DNA of 22,487 bases from JBAYHA01 sp041666425 (GTDB lineage: Bacteria; Patescibacteriota; Patescibacteriia; UBA11705; JABHMO01): the NCBI GenBank assembly GCA_041666425.1, contig JBAYHA010000011.1:1-22487 (forward strand), written 5' to 3'. Position 1 is the first letter of the stretch. Each line of letters starts with the position of its first letter. The notes beneath the pieces are model-generated. The model had not been told where the DNA came from, made no database searches, and was given only the letters and a program-made list of their open reading frames with translations. The position numbers were made by a program, and so were the translations under genes. Below, one piece after another: positions 1-6,122 of this stretch.

Positions 1-42
1 AATTTGATATAAATATTATGTCCTAAGTAATAAGACAAAAAT

Positions 43-777
43 ATGGATTTAATGGGATTAAAAGAATTTGGACTCAGTGATAATGAGGCAAAGGTTTACT
101 CAGCTTTGTTTAATATTGGGAAATGTAAGGCGGGTGCTGTTATTAAAAAAAGTGGATTAGTTAGAAATTCTGTTTATTTATCGCTGGATTCATTAGTTAA
201 CAAAAAATTGATAAATAAAAGTAGCGAAAAAGGGGTTTTTGTTTTTGAAATTTGTGAACCGGAAGCCTTTTTGGATGTTATAAATGAAAAGAAGGCAAAA
301 GCTGAGCGTTTAGTTGAATATCTGCAATTTTTTAAACCGAAAGTTAGTTCTGATATAAGAATTTATGAAGGAATGGATAATATTTTATTAGCGCGGGAAA
401 AAATCTTAGGAAAATCCAGTTTTAAGGAAATGTTTTTATTTGGAGGTTCGAAATACGGTTCAACTGAAGAAATGGAGAAATTTTGGCGTCTTTTTCACAA
501 AAAAAGAATAGAAAAAAAAATAATTTTTAAAATTCTTTATGACAGAACAGCTCCAATCGAAAATTTAGAGTGGCGTAAAAATTTGCCATATACTGAAGTT
601 CGTTATTTGCCTGATCAAATTGAATCGCCTACTTGGTTTGAGGTTTATGGCGAGACTTCGGGGATTGGTATTCCTGGAAAAAATCCAATTTTGATTGTAA
701 TCAAAGGAGCAGAAACGGCCGAGAGCCTGAAAAAATATTTTAATTATTTGTGGGAAAGAGGAAAATATTTCATATAA
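43..777 (+). CDS. TrmB-family transcriptional regulator
   Basis: The 244-residue protein opens with a winged-helix domain (about residues 5-70: LSDNEAKVYSALF, then a recognition region around VRNSVYLSLDSLVNKKLI). This is the usual arrangement of TrmB-like regulators ('DETEAKVYxALL...GLV'). The rest (about 90-240) is an alpha/beta effector-like region as in other TrmB-like proteins, with no ligand motif I can name. It probably acts as a cytoplasmic DNA-binding repressor or activator. It lies 46 bases upstream of the endonuclease Q gene on the same strand, so the two may be co-transcribed. No clear Shine-Dalgarno precedes the ATG. A second, diverged TrmB-like gene lies at 18475. The target is unknown; family assignment is confident, role is not. 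Confidence 0.85.
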   Translation: MDLMGLKEFGLSDNEAKVYSALFNIGKCKAGAVIKKSGLVRNSVYLSLDSLVNKKLINKSSEKGVFVFEICEPEAFLDVINEKKAKAERLVEYLQFFKPKVSSDIRIYEGMDNILLAREKILGKSSFKEMFLFGGSKYGSTEEMEKFWRLFHKKRIEKKIIFKILYDRTAPIENLEWRKNLPYTEVRYLPDQIESPTWFEVYGETSGIGIPGKNPILIVIKGAETAESLKKYFNYLWERGKYFI

Positions 778-790
778 AATAATTTATTGA

Positions 791-811
791 CGTCGATGGC
801 TAAAGCCGTCG
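791..811. other. Small hairpin in the leader of the endonuclease Q gene
   Basis: CGATGGCT and AGCCGTCG form an 8-bp stem (one G-T pair) around an AA loop, ending 13 bases before the ATG at 824. It is followed by TAAAAAAATATC rather than a T-run, so it is not a convincing intrinsic terminator. It may be an RNA stem in the leader or a remnant of a dispersed repeat. Confidence 0.35.
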
Positions 812-823
812 TAAAAAAATATC

Positions 824-2077
824 ATGCGATATATCGCTGACCTACATATTCATTCCAAATATTCGCGAGCAACATCAAAACAAATGGATGTGGCGAATTT
901 AGATCTTTGGGCAAAGAAAAAAGGTATTGATTTAATCGCGACTGGAGATTTTACTCATCCGAAATATTTGGCGGAACTAAAAAATGATTTAAAAAGTGAG
1001 GGAAATGGTTTTTTTGTGAAAAAAGAAAATTCTTTCGGGACGAAGTTCATTTTATCAACTGAAATTTCATGTATTTACAAAGATAAAGACAAAACCAGAC
1101 GAGTGCATGTGCTAATTTATTTTCCGAATCTTGAAGATGTTGAAAAATTAAATGAAACGTTAACAAAATTTGGTTGTAATATAAAATCAGATGGTCGGCC
1201 AATAATTGGTTTATCAGTTAAAAAGTTGGCGCAAATTTGTTTTGATATTGATGAACGATGTGTTTTTGTTCCAGCGCATGCGTGGACGCCATGGTTTGCG
1301 ATTTTTGGTTCAAAATCTGGTTATGATTCTCTGGAAGAATGTTTTGAAGAATTAACGCCAAAAATTTTTGCGATAGAAACCGGCTTGAGTTCAGATCCGC
1401 AAATGAATTGGCGACTTTCCAAATTGGACAATATTTCTTTAATTTCCAATTCTGATGCCCATTCACCACTGAATTTGGGTAGAGAAGCCAATGTTTTTGA
1501 TTTAAAGGATTTAACTTATGATAATTTGTGGCAAGCGGTCAAGGATAGAGATAAAAAAAGTTTTTTATATACGATAGAATTTTTTCCGGAAGAAGGAAAA
1601 TATCATTTTGATGGTCATGCTAACTGCGAATTTTCTTGTTCGCCGGATGAAGCAAAAAAGAAATATCATAATTTGTGCCCAAAATGCGGGAAAGATTTGA
1701 TTCTCGGGGTTGATCATCGAGTTTTTGATTTGGCTGATAGAGAAATCGGTTTTAAAAATGAAAATCGGGTAGCGTTTAAAAGTTTGGTGCCTTTGGTGGA
1801 AATTATCGCGGAAGCGAATAACAAAAAAAAGAGTTCAAAAATTGTTTTGCGCAAATATGCTGAAATGATAAAAAATGATTCAGAATTTTCAATTTTGTTG
1901 GATTTGTCTATTACGGAAATTATGAAAATATCCGATGAGCGGACTGCCGAAGGCGTAAGAAGAGTCAGAGAAGGAAAACTTTCTGTAAATCCCGGTTATG
2001 ATGGGATTTATGGTGTGGTAAAAATATTTTCTGAGAAAGAGCAAATAGTTTGGAAAGAGCAACAAAAATTATTTTGA
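824..2077 (+). CDS. Endonuclease Q (PHP-domain DNA repair endonuclease)
   Basis: The 417-residue protein has an N-terminal PHP domain with metal-ligand motifs DLHIHSKYS (H8, H10), TGDFTHP (D42, H45), TEIS (E80) and SNSDAHSP (D211, H213). A zinc-finger-like four-cysteine site follows (C268, C272, C285, C288), then a helical C-terminal region with an HhH-like segment (DERTAEGVRRVREG). This order and length match the TIGR00375/EndoQ family. Its characterised members nick DNA 5' of deaminated bases (uracil, hypoxanthine) and other lesions. EndoQ is best known from Thermococcales and a few bacteria; older annotations call it a helicase-like protein. The ATG at 824 begins exactly at the PHP motif, 46 bases after the TrmB-like gene. 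No Shine-Dalgarno is visible. Confidence 0.9.
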   Translation: MRYIADLHIHSKYSRATSKQMDVANLDLWAKKKGIDLIATGDFTHPKYLAELKNDLKSEGNGFFVKKENSFGTKFILSTEISCIYKDKDKTRRVHVLIYFPNLEDVEKLNETLTKFGCNIKSDGRPIIGLSVKKLAQICFDIDERCVFVPAHAWTPWFAIFGSKSGYDSLEECFEELTPKIFAIETGLSSDPQMNWRLSKLDNISLISNSDAHSPLNLGREANVFDLKDLTYDNLWQAVKDRDKKSFLYTIEFFPEEGKYHFDGHANCEFSCSPDEAKKKYHNLCPKCGKDLILGVDHRVFDLADREIGFKNENRVAFKSLVPLVEIIAEANNKKKSSKIVLRKYAEMIKNDSEFSILLDLSITEIMKISDERTAEGVRRVREGKLSVNPGYDGIYGVVKIFSEKEQIVWKEQQKLF

Positions 2078-2089
2078 AAAGATCCCTCC

Positions 2090-2207
2090 CTGTCATTCGA
2101 CCTTATCATCCGATATGGTCTCGACAGGGCAAGCCATTCGCCATAAAGCTCGGCCGTGCCTCCGCCGAAGCGTTGCTCGGCTACGCACAGGCAGGTCGAG
2201 ATGACAA
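2090..2207. repeat. GC-rich element with inverted-repeat ends
   Basis: CTGTCATTCGACC (2090-2102) is matched by GGTCGAGATGACAA (2194-2207), an imperfect inverted repeat of about 12 bp bounding about 118 bp. The interior is far richer in G and C than the flanks and reads through segments such as GCTCGGCCGTGCC and GCTCGGCTACGC. The element sits directly behind the stop of the endonuclease Q gene. It looks like a non-autonomous dispersed element (REP- or MITE-like). No target duplication or transposase is visible. Confidence 0.5.
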
Positions 2208-2228
2208 CAGTGGTAACGAAAGAACAAA

Positions 2229-2258
2229 AAAGAAAGCTTTTAACGGCTTTCTTTTTTT
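2229..2258. terminator. Bidirectional intrinsic terminator
   Basis: AAGAAAGC and GCTTTCTT form a stem around a short AT-rich loop, with an A-run before and a T-run after. Read left to right it can end the endonuclease Q transcript; read right to left it lies just behind the stop of the 27-residue lysine-rich gene. Confidence 0.7.
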
Positions 2259-2272
2259 AGTTGGAAAAGAAA

Positions 2273-2356
2273 TTACTTTCTTTTCTTGGCTTTCTTGGCC
2301 TTTTTGACAACTTTTTTCTTGGCAACTTTTTTAGTAGCCTTTTTCTTAGCTGGCAT
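2273..2356 (-). CDS. Tiny lysine-rich basic protein (27 aa)
   Basis: The minus-strand frame begins with ATG at 2354-2356 and ends with TAA at 2273-2275. It encodes 27 residues: 15 lysines, 1 arginine, 5 alanines, 3 valines plus Met, Pro and Thr. It starts MPAKKKATKK and continues as repeated KK(A/V) units. An AAGGAG Shine-Dalgarno sits about 9 bases upstream (2366-2372), unusual in this window, and a terminator follows at once. Composition resembles the basic tails of histone H1-like and nucleoid-associated proteins, so DNA or RNA binding by charge is the likely role (inference). Its own ribosome site and terminator make it a real gene despite its length. Confidence 0.7.
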   Translation of the reverse strand: MPAKKKATKKVAKKKVVKKAKKAKKRK

Positions 2357-2517
2357 ATTTTAAAGCTCCTTGTGAATTTTTTAAATTTTCATTTAAAAAA
2401 TTCTTTTAATTTTTATTTTTTATTTTAACTTCGACTTTTATTCAATCTTATTATAAAATGTTTTTTATGTTTTAGCAATAATTTTTTTGCAAACTGGGGA
2501 TAAGTTTTACAAATAAT

Positions 2518-2567
2518 CAACAGATCAACTGACCAAAAGAACTCCGCCTTTGGCGGAAAAAGAACAA
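2518..2567. repeat. Composite intergenic repeat, copy A
   Basis: CAACAGATCAACTGACC is followed by AAAAGAAC, a perfect hairpin CCGCC-TTT-GGCGG (2544-2556) and then AAAAAGAAC. The same order (CAACTGA-type units, CAAAAGAAC, GC-rich hairpin or inverted segment, often ending in a further AAAAGAA) recurs at 11634-11815 and 13484-13580. Read right to left, the hairpin could weakly terminate the methyltransferase transcript, but it has no proper T-run. Confidence 0.6.
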
Positions 2568-2579
2568 GGAATAATTTAA

Positions 2580-2625
2580 TTTAGTAGTTTAGTAGCATTT
2601 GTAGAAATAGATTCGTAGATTAGTT
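2580..2625. repeat. TAGTAGCATTTGTAG-type repeat, short copy
   Basis: TTTAGTAGCATTTGTAG and ATTCGTAGATTAG match the 32-bp tandem unit at 13589-13668. The repeat covers the stop codon of the methyltransferase gene (2620-2622). Confidence 0.55.
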
Positions 2626-3174
2626 GTTTGGTATTTTGTAAACATAAACTTTTTCAAATCTGGCGGGATCATTCCCGAGTTTGTAAGTTTCAATCGGACG
2701 CAGTTCCGGAAGATAACTTTCGTTGCAAATTATAATCGTGCCCGGTTTTAATTCTTTTTGGAATTTATTTTCCAATTTTGGCAAGAGCGAGTACCATAAC
2801 CAAGTGTAGACAACATCAGCTTCGCTTATGTTTATTTTAAAAATATCATTTTTTATAAAATTAATATTCGATTTTTGCCAGCCGTTGAGCAATTTTGCCA
2901 TGAGGATTCGCAAAAAACTGCTGTCAATGCCGGTGATTTGCATTTTTGGGAATGTTTTTTGCAGGCGCAGGGCAAAAGTCCCGCGACAGCAACCAAGATC
3001 ATAGAATTTTTTTTCAGTAAGATTGTGTTTTTTTAAAATATCTTCAATTATTTTTTGTGTTTGTTTGTTGGTCGATAAATCATGACCAACGAACATGGAT
3101 TCAAAAAAGAAAATAAAATAGATAATTGCGCTGATTAAAAAAATGACAGCCAAGAAAAATAAAAAACTGTTCAT
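2620..3174 (-). CDS. Membrane-anchored class I SAM-dependent methyltransferase
   Basis: The 184-residue protein has one hydrophobic helix at residues 3-24, which should anchor it with the catalytic part in the cytoplasm. A small Rossmann-type methyltransferase fold follows: motif I FYDLGCCRG (57-65, a variant of DLGCGxG), an acidic motif II GIDSS (D84) and NDIF in the motif III region. The substrate is unknown. The ATG overlaps the stop of the upstream ATP-grasp gene (ATGA at 3171-3174), so the two are translationally coupled and probably work together. The stop codon lies inside a dispersed repeat. Confidence 0.75.
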   Translation of the reverse strand: MNSFLFFLAVIFLISAIIYFIFFFESMFVGHDLSTNKQTQKIIEDILKKHNLTEKKFYDLGCCRGTFALRLQKTFPKMQITGIDSSFLRILMAKLLNGWQKSNINFIKNDIFKINISEADVVYTWLWYSLLPKLENKFQKELKPGTIIICNESYLPELRPIETYKLGNDPARFEKVYVYKIPNN

Positions 3175-4364
3175 AAATAATATTTTTTTAATAATTGAAA
3201 AATAAATTTACCGAGATTAGGCGTGGTGGTGTTTTGCGCCAGTTCGTGAATTTCCAAACAGGGAAGTGAATTGATTTCCAAAATGGCGCCATGATTTTCA
3301 GTCCACGGAATGGAAATATCTCGGGACATAAAGTCAAGGCCAAAAATTTTTAAATCAAAAGTTTTGGCGATTTGCAAAAACATTTTTTTGTTTTCCGGTG
3401 AAGTTTGCTCAGTGACATCAAAAAAATCTCCACCAAGTCGCAAAAATGGATCTTTTTGCAAATAAATTTTTTGGTTTTCTTTTAAAATTGAATTTTTGTC
3501 AAGATTTTGTTCTAGCAAAAGTTTTTCTGAGGTTTCATCAAAAACAAGTGGATGATAAAAGTCGCCATGTCTAATCGGCTCGGAATTTTTTTGTTCAATC
3601 AGCGCAAGAATATTTTTTTTGCCATCACCGATAATGTGCGCCGGTTCTTGACGAGCGACAAAAATGTGTTCAGTGTCGATAATGGTGACGCGGTGAGCAA
3701 ATCCGTTTTGGAAATATTTTTCAATCAGAAAAGTCGGGGAGTATTCCAGTGATTTTTTTATAGCTTTTTTTAGTTCGTCCAAATTTTGAATATTAGTCCT
3801 TACATGTCTGGCCACAGATCCGTATCGCGGTTTGACAACCAATGGAAAACCGATTTTTTGGCTATAAGCAAGTGCTTTTTTGCTTTGCCAAAACCAAAAT
3901 GATTTTCCCGGTAAAATCGGGAAGCCGGCTTGTTGCAAAAGTTCTTTGCCATTTTGTTTGTCATCAAAAATGGAGCTTTGATTTTTTTGGATAAATTGGG
4001 GTGTCGGTAATCCGTCAAAATAAAGCGTTCGGCCGTTAATTTTTAAACGAAAATGATTGGTATAACCTAATTTGCTTTTTAAAATGGCGATTTGCGCATT
4101 ATTTTTGCGCGCTTCGTTGATAAATGATCGACCACGGGGAAGAATGGCTGAATCTGGAAAATCGGTTTGCCATTTGACCAAACCGAAAAAACCAAAAAAT
4201 CCGGCGAGAATTTTGTCGAGGTGTCGGTCGGAGAATCGATCAAAAAAACTGTGTTTATTTTTGATAAAAGAAAGTTGGGAAAAAATTTCTTCTACCCAGT
4301 GACCATAATGAGATGATTTTGGAAGTTCGCAGTCTGAACAATAATTTTGTTTATTCTTTTTCAT
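3171..4364 (-). CDS. ATP-grasp ligase, cyanophycin-synthetase/RimK-like
   Basis: The protein is about 397 residues. Its ATP-grasp core includes FPLVVKPRYGS (nucleotide-binding lysine), FLIEKYFQNG, ARQEPAHIIGDGKKNI (resembling the VxGDG segment of cyanophycin synthetases), FGLDFMSRDIS and AILEINSLPCLEIH (Mg-binding acidic and Asn residues). Such enzymes form amide or peptide bonds between a carboxylate and an amine using ATP. The N-terminus carries a C-x-x-C (CSDC) and an uncharacterised region. A TTG 18 bases further upstream (4382) is in frame, but TTGCTAAAAT there looks like an extended -10, placing transcription start 1-2 bases before ATG 4364, so I chose the ATG. Substrate unknown; it is coupled to the downstream methyltransferase. 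Confidence 0.75.
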   Translation of the reverse strand: MKKNKQNYCSDCELPKSSHYGHWVEEIFSQLSFIKNKHSFFDRFSDRHLDKILAGFFGFFGLVKWQTDFPDSAILPRGRSFINEARKNNAQIAILKSKLGYTNHFRLKINGRTLYFDGLPTPQFIQKNQSSIFDDKQNGKELLQQAGFPILPGKSFWFWQSKKALAYSQKIGFPLVVKPRYGSVARHVRTNIQNLDELKKAIKKSLEYSPTFLIEKYFQNGFAHRVTIIDTEHIFVARQEPAHIIGDGKKNILALIEQKNSEPIRHGDFYHPLVFDETSEKLLLEQNLDKNSILKENQKIYLQKDPFLRLGGDFFDVTEQTSPENKKMFLQIAKTFDLKIFGLDFMSRDISIPWTENHGAILEINSLPCLEIHELAQNTTTPNLGKFIFQLLKKYYL

Positions 4365-4401
4365 ACTAATGTATTTTAGCAAAAATTGAAGGAAATTGGA
4401 A
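4365..4401 (-). promoter_or_regulatory. Extended -10 promoter giving a leaderless ATP-grasp mRNA
   Basis: On the minus strand TTGCTAAAAT (-10 TAAAAT at 4378-4373 with upstream TGC) lies 8 bases before the ATG at 4364. A 17-bp spacer leads to only a weak -35 (TTCCAA). Predicted transcription start is at about 4365-4367. Confidence 0.5.
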
Positions 4402-4410
4402 TTTTTTAAT

Positions 4411-4431
4411 AAAAAAACACCGAGAACGGTG
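4411..4431 (-). terminator. Intrinsic terminator behind tRNA-Ala
   Basis: On the minus strand CACCG-TTCT-CGGTG is followed by seven T. It lies about 90 bases after the 3' end of the tRNA and just before the ATP-grasp promoter, so it insulates the two units. Confidence 0.85.
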
Positions 4432-4469
4432 AATTTTATGATGATGATAATATAAGTTTTTTACAAGAA

Positions 4470-4505
4470 GCTAGACTCTAGAACCTAGTAACTAGATTCT
4501 AGTCC
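4470..4505. repeat. CTAG-rich short repeat cluster
   Basis: Five CTAG tetramers occur within about 35 bases (GCTAGACTCTAGAACCTAG, then TAACTAGATTCTAG), in the spacer behind the tRNA. A small hairpin CCAGC-TTT-GCTGG (4504-4516) adjoins it. Function unknown; it resembles a low-copy intergenic repeat. Confidence 0.4.
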
Positions 4506-4518
4506 AGCTTTGCTGGAG

Positions 4519-4594
4519 TGGTGGACCCTACAGGGCTCGAACCTGCCACCCCCTGCTTGCAAAGCAGGTGCTCTACCAAATGAGCTAAGGGCCC
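4519..4594 (-). tRNA. tRNA-Ala (anticodon UGC)
   Basis: The 76-nt cloverleaf has acceptor stem GGGCCCT/AGGGTCC containing the G3-U70 pair that marks alanine tRNAs. It has D-stem GCTC/GAGC, anticodon stem CCTGC/GCAGG with loop TTTGCAA (anticodon TGC), T-stem GCAGG/CCTGT with loop TTCGAGC, and a genomically encoded CCA end. It is a single-gene unit with its own promoter and terminator. Confidence 0.97.
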
Positions 4595-4621
4595 AAAACA
4601 ATAAATTAAATTTGCATAAAT

Positions 4622-4650
4622 ATCATAGCAAAAACAAAGAAGGCGGTCAA
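4622..4650 (-). promoter_or_regulatory. Promoter of tRNA-Ala
   Basis: On the minus strand TTGACC (4650-4645), a 17-bp spacer ending in TGC, and TATGAT (4627-4622). Predicted start is about 20 bases before the tRNA 5' end. The same -35/17/TGC/-10 layout appears before infB and the second TrmB-like gene. Confidence 0.8.
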
Positions 4651-4669
4651 GCCTTTTGGATGAGTGTTT

Positions 4670-5806
4670 TTATTCAATTTTGGTTAATTTGTAAATATTG
4701 CGAATGACATGTTGATCATCTCGTTGCCAAATGACTTGGTCAAGGACGGTGAATTTGTTGTCCAGAATAAAAGGTAAATTGAGTTTGATGGTTTCGGTTT
4801 TGGTTTTGAATTCTGGAATAATAAAAATAACCACGCCGTCATCTTTTAAAACGTCATAGAAGTTAGCCAGAGCCTTTTTGTAAAGTTGGGTTAATTCGGA
4901 AATTTGTTTTTTCACAAATTCAGGTTTTTCTCGGCCGTCGAGAGGTACGCCCATAAAAGGTTCACTGACAATGGCATCAATGTTTTTGGCTTCGATATTT
5001 TGTGCCAAATCAAGGACATCAACCACATCAATAATTTCCTGTGAAGAAATTTTTAATTCTGATTTTAACCAAGAGAGATTTTGCTTTGTTTTTTCAACAG
5101 TGAGGGGATTTTTGTCAAAGCCGATAATTTTTCGGTAACCGAGGCGAAGCGCTTCTTGCAAAATTGTGCCGGAACCGCAGAACGGATCAAGGATAACGGC
5201 ATCAAGTGGCCGGCCGGCCAAGTTGAGCATCATTCGTGCCAACTTGGGCGGAAGCATTCCGCTGCGCGCATCGCGCGCCGGCCGGCCAAAATCAAAATGT
5301 GATTCTTCGCCAAAAGCTTGCACTGCTAATGTTTGTCCTAAATATAAATTTTCCCCTTGCAAAATAACGATTTCCGCACCTTTGTTGAGAATTTCTTTTT
5401 GGACAATGACCGAGCTGAGTGGATATTCTTTTGATGTTACAAAACGGGCACTGGCGCCATTATTTTTGAGAATTTTTTTGATCGTAAAACCGGTTTTTTC
5501 TATACTGATATCCGCGCCATAGCCACTTAAACCAAAGACAAATTTGCTTTCGCTTGGTTTCAGATATTCGGCGATTTTTTTGGCCGTTAAATCGTTTTTT
5601 TCAATTTGTTCCAAAATTTTACCGATTTTAATTGTTCCGCCAAGAGCCTTGATTATTTCCGGAGCGATTTCATTTTTTGTTTCAATAATAATAAAAGTTG
5701 AGCCTTCATCAATTAAAGAAAAAGATATTTTTTGAGTTTGTAATTTTTGTTGGATTTCTTTTTTTGATAAATCTGCGGCCCGGCCGAGAATGAAGAAATA
5801 GCGCAT
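4670..5806 (-). CDS. Trm11/TrmG10-like RNA (guanine-N2) methyltransferase
   Basis: The 378-residue protein has an N-terminal THUMP-like region (about 1-165). A linker follows with FGRPARDARSG and LPPKLARMMLNLA (171-197), a signature of the TrmG10/Trm11 group, which methylates guanosine 10 of tRNA. The Rossmann domain has motif I LDPFCGSGT (206-214) and GFDKNP (229-234). The catalytic motif IV, normally (D/N)PPY, reads SEPF (281-284) followed by MG. This variant could still hold the target base or could signal another substrate. Expression probably starts from the promoter at 5857-5885; the leader contains a near-perfect 20-base palindrome. No Shine-Dalgarno is visible. Confidence 0.75.
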   Translation of the reverse strand: MRYFFILGRAADLSKKEIQQKLQTQKISFSLIDEGSTFIIIETKNEIAPEIIKALGGTIKIGKILEQIEKNDLTAKKIAEYLKPSESKFVFGLSGYGADISIEKTGFTIKKILKNNGASARFVTSKEYPLSSVIVQKEILNKGAEIVILQGENLYLGQTLAVQAFGEESHFDFGRPARDARSGMLPPKLARMMLNLAGRPLDAVILDPFCGSGTILQEALRLGYRKIIGFDKNPLTVEKTKQNLSWLKSELKISSQEIIDVVDVLDLAQNIEAKNIDAIVSEPFMGVPLDGREKPEFVKKQISELTQLYKKALANFYDVLKDDGVVIFIIPEFKTKTETIKLNLPFILDNKFTVLDQVIWQRDDQHVIRNIYKLTKIE

Positions 5807-5818
5807 AGATTATTGAAG

Positions 5819-5838
5819 GGGCTCGATGCATCGTGCCC
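5819..5838. other. Leader hairpin/palindrome before the Trm11-like gene
   Basis: GGGC-T-CGATGCATCG-T-GCCC is self-complementary except for one T/T position in each arm. It lies between the predicted transcription start and the ATG at 5806 (minus strand), so it would be a strong mRNA hairpin or a protein-binding site. Confidence 0.4.
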
Positions 5839-5856
5839 GTACATTTAATAAAATTA

Positions 5857-5885
5857 ATAATAGCATTTATTGCAAAATTAAGCAA
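5857..5885 (-). promoter_or_regulatory. Promoter of the Trm11-like methyltransferase gene
   Basis: On the minus strand TTGCTT (5885-5880), 17-bp spacer ending in TGC, and TATTAT (5862-5857). Predicted start is at about 5850, leaving a leader of roughly 45 bases. Confidence 0.6.
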
Positions 5886-6019
5886 GATTGGCTATAAGAG
5901 GTCAAAAATTGATTTGGTGATTTCTCCCATTTTTGTACGATCATTTTTTAATTTTGTTAAATTTTTTTTTTGTAATTCAACAGTTTTGCCAGAAATTGAG
6001 ATACATGGCATCATATAAA
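5886..6019. other. Gap between methyltransferase and antirepressor island, no supported gene
   Basis: The only sizeable minus-strand frame is 40 codons (6014 to 5892, beginning ATG ATG) with no ribosome site or recognisable content. It directly follows the transglutaminase fragment R1. I cannot tell a remnant from chance. Nothing convincing is seen on the plus strand. Confidence 0.3.
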
Positions 6020-6119
6020 ATTTTTTATTTATAAATTTCCTTCTCTTTCTCTATTCCATCAAAACCCAACGCCCAAGCGTCGCGACCTTTTTTGAATACG
6101 TGAAAAGTTTTATGATTAT
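6020..6119 (-). pseudogene. 3' fragment of a transglutaminase-like gene (repeat copy R1)
   Basis: Read on the minus strand this is an intact reading frame for the last 28 codons or so of the protein encoded at 7039-7554, ending in the same stop. It differs at a few positions (FHVFKKGRDAWALG against FQVFKKGHDAWALG). Similarity covers about 95 bases and stops a few bases before the stop of the Bro-N gene at 6123. It has no start, no catalytic residues and no upstream half, so it is a gene remnant or a recombination footprint. It is one of three copies (R1, R2, R3). Confidence 0.8.
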
Positions 6120-6122
6120 AAA

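Noticed and set aside
2050..2307. 85-codon plus-strand frame overlapping the end of endonuclease Q
   Set aside because: It runs through the GC-rich repeat element and the terminator and overlaps the lysine-rich gene; no ribosome site or protein-like content.
4510..4707. 65-codon plus-strand frame over the tRNA
   Set aside because: It is the antisense of tRNA-Ala plus its promoter; a classic spurious tRNA-overlapping frame.
5892..6014. 40-codon minus-strand frame directly behind R1
   Set aside because: No ribosome site and no recognisable sequence; kept only as a possible remnant.
5833..6018. 61-codon plus-strand frame
   Set aside because: Lies antisense over the promoter region of the Trm11-like gene; low-complexity hydrophobic translation typical of AT-rich noncoding DNA.
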